From the NCBI GenBank assembly GCA_005843825.1, contig SZXX01000033.1:1-64000 (forward strand): 64,000 nt of DNA, written 5' to 3'. A program made the position numbers and the translations under genes. Position 1 is the stretch's first letter; the number at the start of each line of letters is the position of its first letter. The notes below the pieces were generated by a model. The model was not told the DNA's origin. It ran no database searches and worked only from the letters and a program-made list of their open reading frames with translations. This document shows, one piece after another, positions 36,015 to 43,878 of the stretch. The stretch comes from Chlorobium sp. Lineage in GTDB: Bacteria; Bacteroidota; Chlorobiia; Chlorobiales; Chlorobiaceae.

Positions 36015-36395
36015 ATGAAAATCAGAACTGTTGCTCAATATGAAAAAGCGCTCATAACGATTGAATCCTTAATGAACGCCTTTCCTGACGGAGAAAATGC
36101 AGCTAACGACAGCAAGATCGCTGAACTGGCAAAAGCCATTGAAGAGTACGAAGATCGTCATGCTGTCATGCCGATATCACTGGTGATAAAAAATCCGGAA
36201 ACCCTGCATGACGTGATTGAACTCAAAATGTTTGAGAAGCAGATGAAACGCAAGGATATGGCAAAACTGCTGGGAATAACAGATACACGCCTTTCGGAGG
36301 TCATGCATGGCAAACGTAAGGTCAATATGGAACTGGCTAAACGGCTTTATAAAACCCTGGGCGTTGACCCCAAGTTTATCCTTGAAAAATCATAA
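36015..36395 (+). CDS. HigA-type antitoxin without an intact toxin
   Basis: A protein of about 126 residues from ATG 36015, preceded by GAGGTGA. It is a COG5499-type HigA: the N-terminal half is a helical region with LAKAIEEYEDRHAVMPIS, and the C-terminal half an XRE helix-turn-helix, with KRKDMAKLLGITDTRLSEVM and then HGKRKVNMELAKRLY. The partner gene should lie directly upstream; only a higB fragment is there. The antitoxin itself looks intact and could still bind DNA or neutralise a related toxin from elsewhere. A start further upstream would read through the remnant and is not favoured. Confidence 0.85.
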   Translation: MKIRTVAQYEKALITIESLMNAFPDGENAANDSKIAELAKAIEEYEDRHAVMPISLVIKNPETLHDVIELKMFEKQMKRKDMAKLLGITDTRLSEVMHGKRKVNMELAKRLYKTLGVDPKFILEKS

Positions 36396-36870
36396 GGATA
36401 TGGTCAATCAGATAGGCCATCCACGGAAGGGCATAGTCACCACGCTCTGCAAGAAGAAGCAGATAGTTCTTTGTCATCCCGAAACGCATTGAGGGATCTC
36501 TTTTCTCCCCTCACGCCATAAACCCTCGTCTTTTATCACTCCCATAAGTCCCATCCGTCCTATAGGTCCTATTCCTATCAAGCAAACCATCAAAAAGCAC
36601 TTTTTGGGATCATGACGGGGACTCCTTAGCAGATATCTCAACCATTGCTCGCCCGGCAGGCATTGTTATCTATAGCTGTTTCGAGCTTCGGGGTTTAATC
36701 GGCACCCCAGTTATTGTTGATTCCTGTCTTCGCTGTTGTGAACAAAAAAACAAAGAATCTGCTTGTGGAGCAAAGAAATTTAATTGATCTATTTACGAGT
36801 TCTTGGGATATAGATATTTGAGATGGGTTATTCAGAGAGGAAAAGGCTGAATTCGCAGGTCCATCCCTGT
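36396..36870. other. Noncoding interval with short degenerate repeats
   Basis: About 475 bases without a recognisable gene. It holds the second GTCATCCCGA element (36474-36501) and a run of related short units (CCATAAGTCCCATCCGTCCT followed by ATAGGTCCTATT, 36541-36574). A frame from about 36575 to 36787 stays open but has no start codon or known motif. Confidence 0.6.
36474..36501. repeat. Dispersed GTCATCCCGA...GAGGGATCT element, copy 2
   Basis: GTCATCCCGAAACGCATTGA and then GGGATCTC. It shares the outer GTCATCCCGA and GAGGGATCT with the copy at 4307-4332, while the middle differs. Both copies are intergenic. Confidence 0.5.
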
Positions 36871-37557
36871 TCAATTGACTCTTCCAAATTTCGAGTCCAG
36901 GAACACAAGATGTTCCACGTCGGTTCGGCCACTGATCATTCTGCGAGTTGTCTCTAACCTACCTACACAAAACTGCATTCGGTTCTCACTTATCCTTTCC
37001 TCGCGGAACGACTGGATGTGACTAATAAGTTCATTGAAAAGAAGAACACCTTCAGGGCGCGAGGTTTTGAACTCTGCATCACCAGTGAAGACTACAACTG
37101 ACCGGACATCTTCCGCAGGAAGAAAGTCTAGCACGTCCCGAACTGTCATTACGTGTTTGTAGTTCTGATGTATGGGATTCTGAAATCGACTTCTTTTGTG
37201 AAAAACTACTTGCGTCCATGTTGGATTTGAAGCATCTCCGAAAATCCAACCTGTGTAATGCTTAGTCTCTATTACAAAGACTCCGAAACGTGAGATCAAT
37301 ATATGGTCAATCTGAGTTGTCCCACCCCCAATTGGCAAGGTGACGCTATTCATAAGGTGAAAGTCTTTGCCAGCGAATACTATTGAGAGCAGCCTTCGAA
37401 CTGCAGCCTCTCCAGTGTTTTCCTCTGATCGTCTTCGCCGTTTACCCAGAGTGTATCCAGCCAGGTAGGCGAGGAATAAAGCCAATCCAATGAGGAATCC
37501 AACTACAACAAGGAAAGTCATCGAATATGGCATGCTACTGAAATTCTTCGATAGCAT
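36871..37557 (-). CDS. NERD-domain (nuclease-related) membrane-anchored protein
   Basis: A 228-residue protein with one N-terminal membrane segment (MTFLVVVGFLIGLALFLAYL, residues about 13-32), followed by a basic stop-transfer patch (GKRRRRSEE). The rest is a NERD domain: TGEAAVRRLLSIVF, then TTQIDHILISRFGVFVIETK with the D...E-x-K pattern of nuclease folds, and GWIFGDASNPTWTQVV. Biochemical function is largely unknown in the family; the pattern suggests nucleic-acid binding or cleavage. It is isolated in a region of decayed sequence, which hints at accessory DNA. Confidence 0.83.
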   Translation of the reverse strand: MLSKNFSSMPYSMTFLVVVGFLIGLALFLAYLAGYTLGKRRRRSEENTGEAAVRRLLSIVFAGKDFHLMNSVTLPIGGGTTQIDHILISRFGVFVIETKHYTGWIFGDASNPTWTQVVFHKRSRFQNPIHQNYKHVMTVRDVLDFLPAEDVRSVVVFTGDAEFKTSRPEGVLLFNELISHIQSFREERISENRMQFCVGRLETTRRMISGRTDVEHLVFLDSKFGRVN

Positions 37558-37612
37558 ATTTTCCTAGCAATAATTATAAATGCGGTAACCTGAACGGCCA
37601 TGAATAAATGGT

Positions 37613-37756
37613 AGATTAAATATTACGCATAAATTATGGGTTTCTGAATTGAAATCAGTTTTAATTTCCTTTCACTTCCTTTGCCTTCACAACCGCCTTA
37701 GCGATTTTTCTCATGAATGCGTTCATGGATACACTGTCGAAGAGTTGCTGATAGAT
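37613..37756. repeat. Diverged repeat element, copy A
   Basis: About 140 bases related to 47612-47744. The best blocks are AAATATTACGCATAAATTATG and, near the other end, GCGTTCATGGATACACTGTC followed by GAAGAGTTGCTGAT. The middle has diverged and differs in length. On the minus strand both copies read similarly (LFDSVSMNAFMRKI versus LFDRVSMNAYMRTI), so it may be a decayed coding or transposon end. It occupies the gap between the NERD and CheB-like genes. Confidence 0.65.
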
Positions 37757-37916
37757 CACTCTTTCTGAACCGAGGCAAAAAAGGTGCAGATGAAGAATTT
37801 CAAAGAGCTGGATATTTAATTGTCTGGCAGCTCACAGTTATAGCGTGTCAGGGTGCCACAAGGCGCATTTGCCGGTGCTGGAGCTATTTGAACGACGTTC
37901 TATGCGTGACGTGACA

Positions 37917-38537
37917 CTATATTGATCGTGCGATTCTAGCGATTTCTGTAGCGATACTCTCAGGTGCGAGGATGAAGTCGATGCACCCGGTCTCTATTGC
38001 GCTCTCGGGCATGTCTGGCTGTGTCGCCGTGTCGAGCCTCTGGGCAATGGTGATGCCGCCCACTTCCTTGATGCCGCAAAGCGCAGCCGCACCGTCGCCG
38101 TCATAGCCGGAGACGATGACGGCGATGAGCTTCCCTTCCCAGTTGGCCGTGAGTGAACGCAGGAAGACCGTGATCACGTCAGGCCATCCCCTGGGCTTGG
38201 AAATCGGTTCAAGGCGGAATTCGCCATCAAGAACATGCAGGTCACGCTTCTCCGGGATGATGAACACATGGTTGGGCTCAATGACCAGGTCGTCGGTGAT
38301 CAACTCAACTGGCATCGTCGTGTATTTCGGGAGGATCTTGTGCAACATGGTAGCCACGGTTCTAAGGTGATTGACGATGACGATGGCCACCCCCAAGTCA
38401 GCCGGCAGATTCTGCAGCAGCCGAATGTATGCATCAAGACCACCAGCCGAACCTCCCACGCATACGACTGGGAAGTCCCTGGGTGCACTCTTAGCTTTCA
38501 TTGAGAAATCTGGCTGAATATCCCGATGCACCGGCAA
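37917..38537 (-). CDS. Stand-alone CheB-type methylesterase domain
   Basis: A 206-residue protein with only the CheB catalytic domain and no response-regulator part. The triad is visible as the Ser in VCVGGSAGGLDAYIRLL, His in IVNHLRTVATML and Asp in VSGYDGDGAAALCGIKEVGG. Most orphan CheB domains act with CheR on chemoreceptors or in hybrid sensor proteins, but no CheR or receptor gene is present here. The sequence appears richer in G and C than its neighbours and lies among decayed DNA, consistent with acquisition. The start may be ATG 38537 or the in-frame ATG 12 codons later (MKAKSAP). Confidence 0.83.
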   Translation of the reverse strand: MPVHRDIQPDFSMKAKSAPRDFPVVCVGGSAGGLDAYIRLLQNLPADLGVAIVIVNHLRTVATMLHKILPKYTTMPVELITDDLVIEPNHVFIIPEKRDLHVLDGEFRLEPISKPRGWPDVITVFLRSLTANWEGKLIAVIVSGYDGDGAAALCGIKEVGGITIAQRLDTATQPDMPESAIETGCIDFILAPESIATEIARIARSI

Positions 38538-38565
38538 CGAGCATTTTTTTCATACGGGTCATTGG

Positions 38566-39033
38566 TTATCCCAGTTGATCAGCGAGATAGTTCTGGATAC
38601 CCATCTGGCTGATCTGGCTAATCTGTGCTTCAAGCCAGTCAAGGTGCCCCTCTTCATCTTTGAGAATTGATTCCAGCAGTTCACGAGTACCGCTATCACC
38701 GACCTCTACCGAAAGCTTTATGCCATTATTGTACAAGGCTATAGTTTCGATTTCTGAATTCATGTCGTTTTTGTGCTGTGCAGCAATATCCGAACCGATT
38801 GAAATTTTATTAAGACGGCTGACGACAGGAATTCCTTCGAGAAAGAGAATTCTCGTAATAAGCTGTTCAGCATGCTTCATTTCATCGATTGCACGCTTTT
38901 CATCGGCTTTGTGCAGTTTTTCATATCCCCAATTGCTGCAGATTTCAGAATGCACAATGTACTGGTTAATAGCTGTCAGCTCACCAGCAAGCAAGGCGTT
39001 GAGAATTTCAATAATTTTCGGATTTCCGTTCAT
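38566..39033 (-). CDS. bfr: Bacterioferritin
   Basis: A 155-residue haem-containing iron-storage protein forming 24-subunit shells. The ferroxidase ligands are in place: Glu in NALLAGELTAINQY, Glu and His in AIDEMKHAEQLI, and Glu and His in KDEEGHLDWLEAQ. Met in DEMKH is the haem ligand, so this is Bfr and not plain ferritin. It detoxifies ferrous iron and peroxide. Start ATG 39033 (MNGNPKIIEILN) is normal. It stands alone with an AT-rich upstream region shared with the divergent small-protein gene at 39306. Confidence 0.95.
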   Translation of the reverse strand: MNGNPKIIEILNALLAGELTAINQYIVHSEICSNWGYEKLHKADEKRAIDEMKHAEQLITRILFLEGIPVVSRLNKISIGSDIAAQHKNDMNSEIETIALYNNGIKLSVEVGDSGTRELLESILKDEEGHLDWLEAQISQISQMGIQNYLADQLG

Positions 39034-39255
39034 GATGCTCTCCTTGAAGTTTTATTGATGCATTGGCTTTGTGGAATGCCTCCACTCTCTGTTCGTTACC
39101 GGTCTTGAAGCAAGCTAAGCCCCTTAAGACCCATACCTATATTATATATAAAAACTCAATACGCAACCTTAAAAACTGCTTATTCTGAAAAAAATAACAC
39201 TTTTATGAATAAATAATATATAAAATGAGTATATAAGAGGAGGGATTGATAGACA

Positions 39256-39282
39256 TTGGTCTATGTAATTTTGGTCTATGTA
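39256..39282 (+). promoter_or_regulatory. Direct repeat in the promoter region of the small membrane protein gene
   Basis: TTGGTCTATGTA occurs at 39256-39267 and again at 39271-39282, a 15-base spacing. It lies 24-50 bases before the ATG at 39306. Spaced direct repeats of this kind often bind regulators; no binding protein is known. Confidence 0.4.
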
Positions 39283-39305
39283 CTCATACTTAAAAGGAGA
39301 GAGAA

Positions 39306-39452
39306 ATGCTTGAAACTATCGCAGTAATCCTGATTGTCCTCTGGCTTTTAGGACTTGTTACCTCATACACGATGGGTGGGCTTATTCATGCCCTTCTGGT
39401 TATCGCAATCGTGGTAATAGTAATCCGTGTTCTTCAGGGCCGAAGTATTTAA
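39306..39452 (+). CDS. Small membrane protein, lmo0937 family
   Basis: A 48-residue membrane protein (MLETIAVILIVLWLLGLVTS and then YTMGGLIHALLVIAIVVIVI, ending RVLQGRSI) with two hydrophobic segments joined by a Gly-rich turn. It matches the lmo0937/DUF5670 family of tiny two-helix proteins, common near stress genes but without known function. AAGGAGAG precedes the ATG at a good distance. It begins a plus-strand cassette of small envelope or stress proteins. Confidence 0.82.
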   Translation: MLETIAVILIVLWLLGLVTSYTMGGLIHALLVIAIVVIVIRVLQGRSI

Positions 39453-39550
39453 CAACACTGAAAGAGTGCCTGGCAGTGCACTCTCCTTCCTCACTGCTCA
39501 AAGATTCACGAGATAAAAACTTACAAACATAGTAACAGGAGAAAGTAATG

Positions 39551-40094
39551 ATGAAAAAAAACTATATGGATAGCAGCAGGAATTACCGGAATGCTTCTTG
39601 GTAATCCTGCCTGTGATGCCAAGGCTGAATTGAATATCAGAATCGGTGCCCGGCCTGAGTTTATCCAATTGAGAAATCTTGGATTTTCAGTAGCCGTAGG
39701 GAGCCCTTACGATATTGTGTACTACGGTAATTTGTACTACCTGAACCAGAACGGTTTATGGTATCGCTCTTCTGACTACCGTGGCCCATGGATGAGTGTC
39801 AGGGAAAGCCAGCTTCCACCAAGTATAAGAAGGCATCGTCTGGATGATATCAGAAGGTTCCGGGATACTGAGTATCGTAGTATCTACAGCACGAGAACTC
39901 TGGAACAGAGGCGCAGTGATGAAAACAACAGAAGACTCCTGGATCAGCAGCGCACTGACGAAAACAACAAGAGAAATCTGGATCAGCAGCGCAGTGATGA
40001 AAACAACAAGAGAATGCTGGATCAGCAACGCACCGACGACAACAACAGAAGACTTCTAGAGCAGCAGCGCAGTGATGAAAACCGTAACCGATAA
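39551..40094 (+). CDS. Secreted repeat protein, frameshifted in a poly-A tract
   Basis: From ATG 39551 the frame runs through eight A (39554-39561) and stops after 16 codons. With seven A it would give MKKTIWIAAGITGMLLGNPA (a signal peptide) continuing in frame into the long frame 39591-40094. A relative at 44222 begins MKKTMLIAIGIAGMFLGTP with seven A. So this gene carries a +1 shift in a homopolymer: a lost gene, phase variation, transcriptional slippage or a sequencing error. The mature part has a compact N-terminal domain (YDIVYYGNLYYLNQNGLWYR) and five 13-residue repeats rich in Asp, Gln, Arg and Asn (LDQQRSDENNKR). AGGAG lies before the ATG pair at 39548. Confidence 0.75.
39900..40091 (+). 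repeat. 39-bp tandem repeat coding for a 13-residue unit
   Basis: Five units at 39900, 39939, 39978, 40017 and 40056 (the last is one codon short). Each encodes L-(D/E)-Q-(Q/R)-R-(S/T)-D-(E/D)-N-N-(K/R)-R-x. Near-identical copies at DNA level suggest recent expansion and copy-number change. Confidence 0.9.
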
Positions 40095-40158
40095 CATCTT
40101 TTTCAGCATGAAAATGCCGAACGGTGACTTACTGATTCTATGATCACGATAAAAGCAA

Positions 40159-40194
40159 AGGGAAGCTGTAGAAACGAGCAGCTTCCTCTTATTT
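40159..40194 (+). terminator. Terminator after the repeat-protein gene
   Basis: GGAAGCTG (40161-40168) pairs with CAGCTTCC (40179-40186), flanked by AA and TCTTATTT. It lies about 65 bases after the stop codon at 40094. Confidence 0.6.
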
Positions 40195-40241
40195 GAATAG
40201 TGTCATCAACAGAAAATTTCAATCAATAAAGGAGATTCGTT

Positions 40242-40532
40242 ATGAGTGTAAGAGATGCCTATAAAAAGAAAGCAGAGGCAGAAGTGGATCTTGCGCATGC
40301 CCGGCTTGCAGAATTCAAGGCCAACGTTAAGGAGAGTAAAGCAGATGCCCGTATTACCTATGCCAAAGAGGTTGATCATCTAGAAAAAGCTGTTGAAGAT
40401 GCAACAAAGATGTTGAAGGAATTGGGCGAAGCCGGTGAGGATGTCTGGGAGAAACTCAAGGAGGGTGTTGAAGGTGCGTTGCGTTCATTAAGTGCCTCCA
40501 TTAAGGATATCGCTGACAAGATTAAAAATTGA
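40242..40532 (+). CDS. Small amphipathic helical (coiled-coil) stress-type protein
   Basis: A 96-residue, Lys/Glu-rich soluble protein with no signal peptide. It is almost entirely helical, with heptad-like spacing (VDLAHARLAEFKANVKESKA; VDHLEKAVEDATKMLKELGE). Such proteins occur with lmo0937 and CsbD-like genes in stress regions of many bacteria, but no function is established. AAAGGAGA precedes the ATG by 7 bases. It sits between the repeat-protein gene and the sigma-like gene on the same strand. Confidence 0.7.
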   Translation: MSVRDAYKKKAEAEVDLAHARLAEFKANVKESKADARITYAKEVDHLEKAVEDATKMLKELGEAGEDVWEKLKEGVEGALRSLSASIKDIADKIKN

Positions 40533-40571
40533 ACGGTGACTGAGATTTAATTCAAGCGGGTTTGCGGTCAA

Positions 40572-40599
40572 TTAACAGCCACAGATCCGCTTGTATAAT
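40572..40599 (+). promoter_or_regulatory. Probable promoter of the sigma-like/glycosyltransferase pair
   Basis: TTAACA (40572-40577), a 16-base spacer and a perfect TATAAT (40594-40599). AAGGAG follows at 40607 and the ATG at 40618, so the leader would be very short. Confidence 0.55.
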
Positions 40600-40617
40600 C
40601 ATATCCAAGGAGATTCT

Positions 40618-41076
40618 ATGATCAAGGCACAAAGAACACCGCTGGATTTAATGGATGATATTTACAGTCTGGCCCATTGGCTTACCGGTTCAGAGACAAA
40701 AGCCACTGAACTGGTGAACAGCACCTATCTGAATGTTCGTAATAAAAGTTCGGAAACTGAAGTGTTTACAACATTCAGAACCTGCTATCTAGACAGTATT
40801 GATCAGGATGATGCATACAGCCTGCCCGAAACACCCTGCTTTTCCAAAGAAACCCCTGAAACTACCCGTCTCAGGCAGGATGCAGATATACGCCTTTCAG
40901 TCCTGTTGTCCGCAATTTCCGGGCTCAAACACCGCGCTATTTCCAGAATAATCGGAAAGCCTCTCAAAACCATAAGAGTCTGGTTATCCGAGGGGCGTAA
41001 GGCACTGGTGCATGGCTCTCGTTTTGAAAGCCTCTTTTTGAACGTCGGCGGTTACATAAGGAGTGAAGCGTCATGA
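40618..41076 (+). CDS. Degenerate ECF sigma-factor-like protein
   Basis: A 152-residue protein from ATG 40618, with AAGGAG in front. Its layout resembles an ECF sigma factor: an N-terminal helical region comparable to region 2 (DDIYSLAHWLTGSETKATEL and then VNSTYLNV), and a C-terminal helix-turn-helix comparable to region 4 (LKHRAISRIIGKPLKTIRVW, then LSEGRKAL). Region 2.3-2.4 motifs and the start of region 4 are weak, so it may not direct polymerase. It could instead be a regulator derived from a sigma factor. It overlaps the glycosyltransferase gene by 4 bases (ATGA), so the two are translationally coupled. Confidence 0.65.
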   Translation: MIKAQRTPLDLMDDIYSLAHWLTGSETKATELVNSTYLNVRNKSSETEVFTTFRTCYLDSIDQDDAYSLPETPCFSKETPETTRLRQDADIRLSVLLSAISGLKHRAISRIIGKPLKTIRVWLSEGRKALVHGSRFESLFLNVGGYIRSEAS

Positions 41077-42155
41077 AAAAACTACGCATTGCTCAAATCG
41101 CCCCCTTGGTAGAAAGGGTGCCACCAAAAAAATACGGAGGAACAGAGCGTGTTGTCTACCATTTGACTGAAGGACTGGTCGAGAAGGGACATGATGTCAC
41201 CCTGTTTGCTTCCGGCGACTCCCTGACAACTGCCCGCCTCGTGGCGCCGATCAGAGAGAGTCTTCGGCTTGGAAAAAAGCCGCATACGCCGATAATGGTC
41301 AACATGATGATGTTAAGCCGGGTCTATGAGAAAATGGCCCATGAATTTGACATCATTCACTCCCATCTCGAGTTTTTGACCTTGCCGTATGCTTATAAGG
41401 CCGAAGTACCGACCGTCCTGACCATGCATGGCAGACTGGATCTCGGTGACACTGCCGCAATAATGCGTACATATCCGGATATGGCCTATGTCTCCATCAG
41501 TGATTCCCAGCGGCGTCCTGTCAAGGAGGTCAACTGGGTCAAAACTATTTATCACGGCTACCCTGAATCCATCTTTGAATTCAACGACAAACCTGACGAT
41601 TATTTTCTCTATCTGGGACGTTTTTCAGAAGAGAAAAAGCCTCAGGAAGCAATCATGCTTGCCAGGGCATGCAACATACCCCTGAAAATTGCCGCTAAAA
41701 TTGATCCGGCCGATAAAGGCTTTTTTGAGGAAAAAATCAGGCCTCTGCTTAATCATCCGCTTATTGAGTATGTCGGTGAGGTGGATGACAGGCGCAAGGT
41801 TGAACTGCTGAAAAATGCGAAAGCCCTCTTGAATACCATCGACTGGCCGGAACCGTTCGGTCTGGTGATGATTGAGGCGCTTGCCTGCGGAACTCCGGTT
41901 ATAGTTACAGGATGCGGTTCAGCTCCGGAAGTGATTACCCATGGCAAGACAGGGTTTATCTGTGAGAAAAAACTTGATTTTATCAAGGCTATTCACAATG
42001 TCGACCAGATATCGAGAAAAACCTGCCGCAAGGAGTTTGAACAGCGGTTTTCAAGAGAGTGTATGGTGGATAATTACGAAGAGCTCTACTACAATCTTCT
42101 GCCATCTCATCTGTTCAACAATGCTACCGTATCGCGATACATGAGTGCCGTTTGA
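41073..42155 (+). CDS. Glycosyltransferase family 4
   Basis: A 360-residue GT-B glycosyltransferase. The N-terminal domain starts LRIAQIAPLVERVPPKKYGG, followed by TERVVYHLTEGLVEKGHDVT. The C-terminal domain has FLYLGRFSEEKKPQEAIMLA and PFGLVMIEALACGTPVIVTG, the E-x7-E motif of GT4. There is no membrane segment. Acceptor and sugar are unknown; an envelope polysaccharide or lipid is likely. Its start overlaps the sigma-like gene, which might control it. Confidence 0.88.
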   Translation: MKKLRIAQIAPLVERVPPKKYGGTERVVYHLTEGLVEKGHDVTLFASGDSLTTARLVAPIRESLRLGKKPHTPIMVNMMMLSRVYEKMAHEFDIIHSHLEFLTLPYAYKAEVPTVLTMHGRLDLGDTAAIMRTYPDMAYVSISDSQRRPVKEVNWVKTIYHGYPESIFEFNDKPDDYFLYLGRFSEEKKPQEAIMLARACNIPLKIAAKIDPADKGFFEEKIRPLLNHPLIEYVGEVDDRRKVELLKNAKALLNTIDWPEPFGLVMIEALACGTPVIVTGCGSAPEVITHGKTGFICEKKLDFIKAIHNVDQISRKTCRKEFEQRFSRECMVDNYEELYYNLLPSHLFNNATVSRYMSAV

Positions 42156-42498
42156 TAACCCTTTCCGCTGACCCCGGATGAAGATGTGCTTCGATTATTA
42201 ACTGTTGACAGCTTGATTAACGATGAAGGGGCTCAGCGGATTATATTATTGCAACTGTTACATAAAAAAAAACATGACCGGAGATTTAATAACTCCACCC
42301 TCAGCACCAGCAACGCCCACTCTCGACTCATCCCTTTTCCACTCAGCGCTTCCCTTCCCCCGCTATCGTACCAACAAAAAAAATGGCTTCAAAGCTGCTC
42401 TTCTCAAAAAGAGTCAGCCTTGAAACCATCCACACACAACCACCAACGAAAGAACAACTCACACAACTCTTCTGAATTTTATAACAACCTCAGGTCTG
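42156..42498. other. Interval with a possible nitroreductase gene fragment
   Basis: The 343 bases between the glycosyltransferase gene and pal hold no intact gene. A 30-codon frame at 42383-42475 reads LLFSKRVSLETIHTQPPTKE with QLTQLF, and resembles the N-terminus of YdjA-like nitroreductases (LLxxRRSxxxLxxPAPTxEQL). It then stops, so at most a relic is present. Confidence 0.45.
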
Positions 42499-42966
42499 TT
42501 ATTCAGTAACAAAGTGAGCCCTTCTGTTCTGCGCCCATGCCTCTTCGTTATGACCATCTGCAAAAGGTTTTTCTTCACCATAGCTTACGGTCTTCAGACG
42601 GGCAGGCTCAACGCCTAGATTAACGATGTAATCTTTTGCACTGTTTGCTCGACGCTCACCAAGAGCAAGATTGTACTCATTGGTGCCTCTCTCGTCACAA
42701 TGACCTTCGATGACAACCTTCCTTGCTCCATTTGACTGTATCCAGTTGGCATTGGTCTTCAGCTGTGCGACAGCATCCGAGCGAAGTTCGGATTTATCAA
42801 AATCATAAAACACATCACCGAGGCCAGGCACAACAACCTCGACTCGCTGTGGAGGAGGTGGCGCCGGAGCTTCAACCACAGGCCTTTCATGGCAACAGGC
42901 ACCAAGAAAGATCATTCCTGGAACAAACATTGCCTTTACTACTAATGACGATGTAAACGGTTTCAT
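42499..42966 (-). CDS. pal: Pal/OmpA-family lipoprotein
   Basis: A 155-residue peptidoglycan-associated lipoprotein. The N-terminal export signal ends in the lipobox FLGACCHE, with Cys as the first mature residue. A proline-rich linker ([14 protein letters not shown]) is followed by the OmpA_C domain: [20 protein letters not shown], and the peptidoglycan-binding [20 protein letters not shown] with [14 protein letters not shown]. It should tie the outer membrane to the wall. No tolB or tolA is adjacent, so this may be a second, stand-alone copy. Confidence 0.9.
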   Translation of the reverse strand: MKPFTSSLVVKAMFVPGMIFLGACCHERPVVEAPAPPPPQRVEVVVPGLGDVFYDFDKSELRSDAVAQLKTNANWIQSNGARKVVIEGHCDERGTNEYNLALGERRANSAKDYIVNLGVEPARLKTVSYGEEKPFADGHNEEAWAQNRRAHFVTE

Positions 42967-43293
42967 TTTTCACCTCAATTTATTTAGTTTTTTTTCAGAA
43001 AATCGACACCCTCACAAAACAAAAACAGAAGACTTTCTCTGCCAAAGCTGGATCTGACCGCTATCCTCCAGTTTGAAATACTCTTCATCTCTATAAATCC
43101 TGCCGGCAGTCATCACGCCTTACATGCCCCGCACTCTATTAGTACATATTAAATATATATTAAATTCCAGAAGAAACACTTATTATATAATAAATATTTG
43201 AATTATTACCCAGTAACTTAAGTTTACTATAGTTATATTATATATGATCTATATTAGTACTTGAGCTTTATGAACAAAACCCATGAAAAAACC

Positions 43294-43878
43294 ATGAAAA
43301 AGATTTATTCACTCCTTGCCGCAGCCGTGATAACTGGCTTTTCGGCGGCCCCCGCATCAGCTGAAACCTACATCAGTGGAAATGTCGGCAGTTCCTGGAT
43401 GAACGACACCAAGGATGGCGCGTACAAATATGGACTGAGTAACGGCCTTACTGCTCTCGGCGCAATTGGAATGAGGGAGCATTGCTACCGTTTTGAAGGC
43501 GAGTTCGGCTATCAGAAAAATACCGTGGACAAACGCTATGGCCCGTCATCTACCATTACTTACAACGGAGATGTTGAAGTAGTCTCTCTGTTGGCAAACG
43601 CCTACTGGGACATCTATACCGGCAGCGGAGTCAAGCCATACCTTACTGCAGGTGTAGGCCCGGCTCGCGTTCAATTTGAGAGCGTTGGTGGATGGTCCGA
43701 GCATGACAGTGTTTTTGCCTACCAGCTTGGTGCCGGCGTATCGATTCCTATCAGCCATAAAGTGAAGCTTGATGCCCGCTATCGCTACTTCTCAACTGCT
43801 GAATTCACGTTGAATGATGGTAACCAGAGCCGACTTTCAAGCAACAGCGTCTTGCTCGGTCTCAGATTTGGACTGTAA
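43294..43878 (+). CDS. Outer-membrane beta-barrel protein (OmpA/OmpW-like)
   Basis: A protein of 194 residues from ATG 43294. The signal peptide is MKKIYSLLAAAVITGFSAAP, cut after ASA. The mature part shows regular amphipathic strands (YISGNVGSSWMNDTK; GVKPYLTAGVGPARVQFESV; HKVKLDARYRYFSTAEF) and ends in LLGLRFGL, with a beta-barrel C-terminal signature. It resembles small eight-stranded porin-like proteins. Earlier in-frame starts (43261 TTG, 43270 ATG) would put extra residues before the signal peptide. A long AT-rich upstream region (42967-43260) probably carries its promoter. Confidence 0.85.
   Translation: MKKIYSLLAAAVITGFSAAPASAETYISGNVGSSWMNDTKDGAYKYGLSNGLTALGAIGMREHCYRFEGEFGYQKNTVDKRYGPSSTITYNGDVEVVSLLANAYWDIYTGSGVKPYLTAGVGPARVQFESVGGWSEHDSVFAYQLGAGVSIPISHKVKLDARYRYFSTAEFTLNDGNQSRLSSNSVLLGLRFGL

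Noticed and set aside
36575-36787. Frame open for about 70 codons in the interval after the orphan HigA
   Set aside because: No start codon, no Shine-Dalgarno sequence and no recognisable motif; probably chance.
39900-40091. Regular 39-bp repeat considered as a CRISPR array
   Set aside because: Units are contiguous with no unique spacers and keep a coding frame.
40554-40592. Inverted arms CAAGCGG and CCGCTTG before the sigma-like gene
   Set aside because: The loop is too long for a terminator and no T run follows; the TATAAT box explains the site better.
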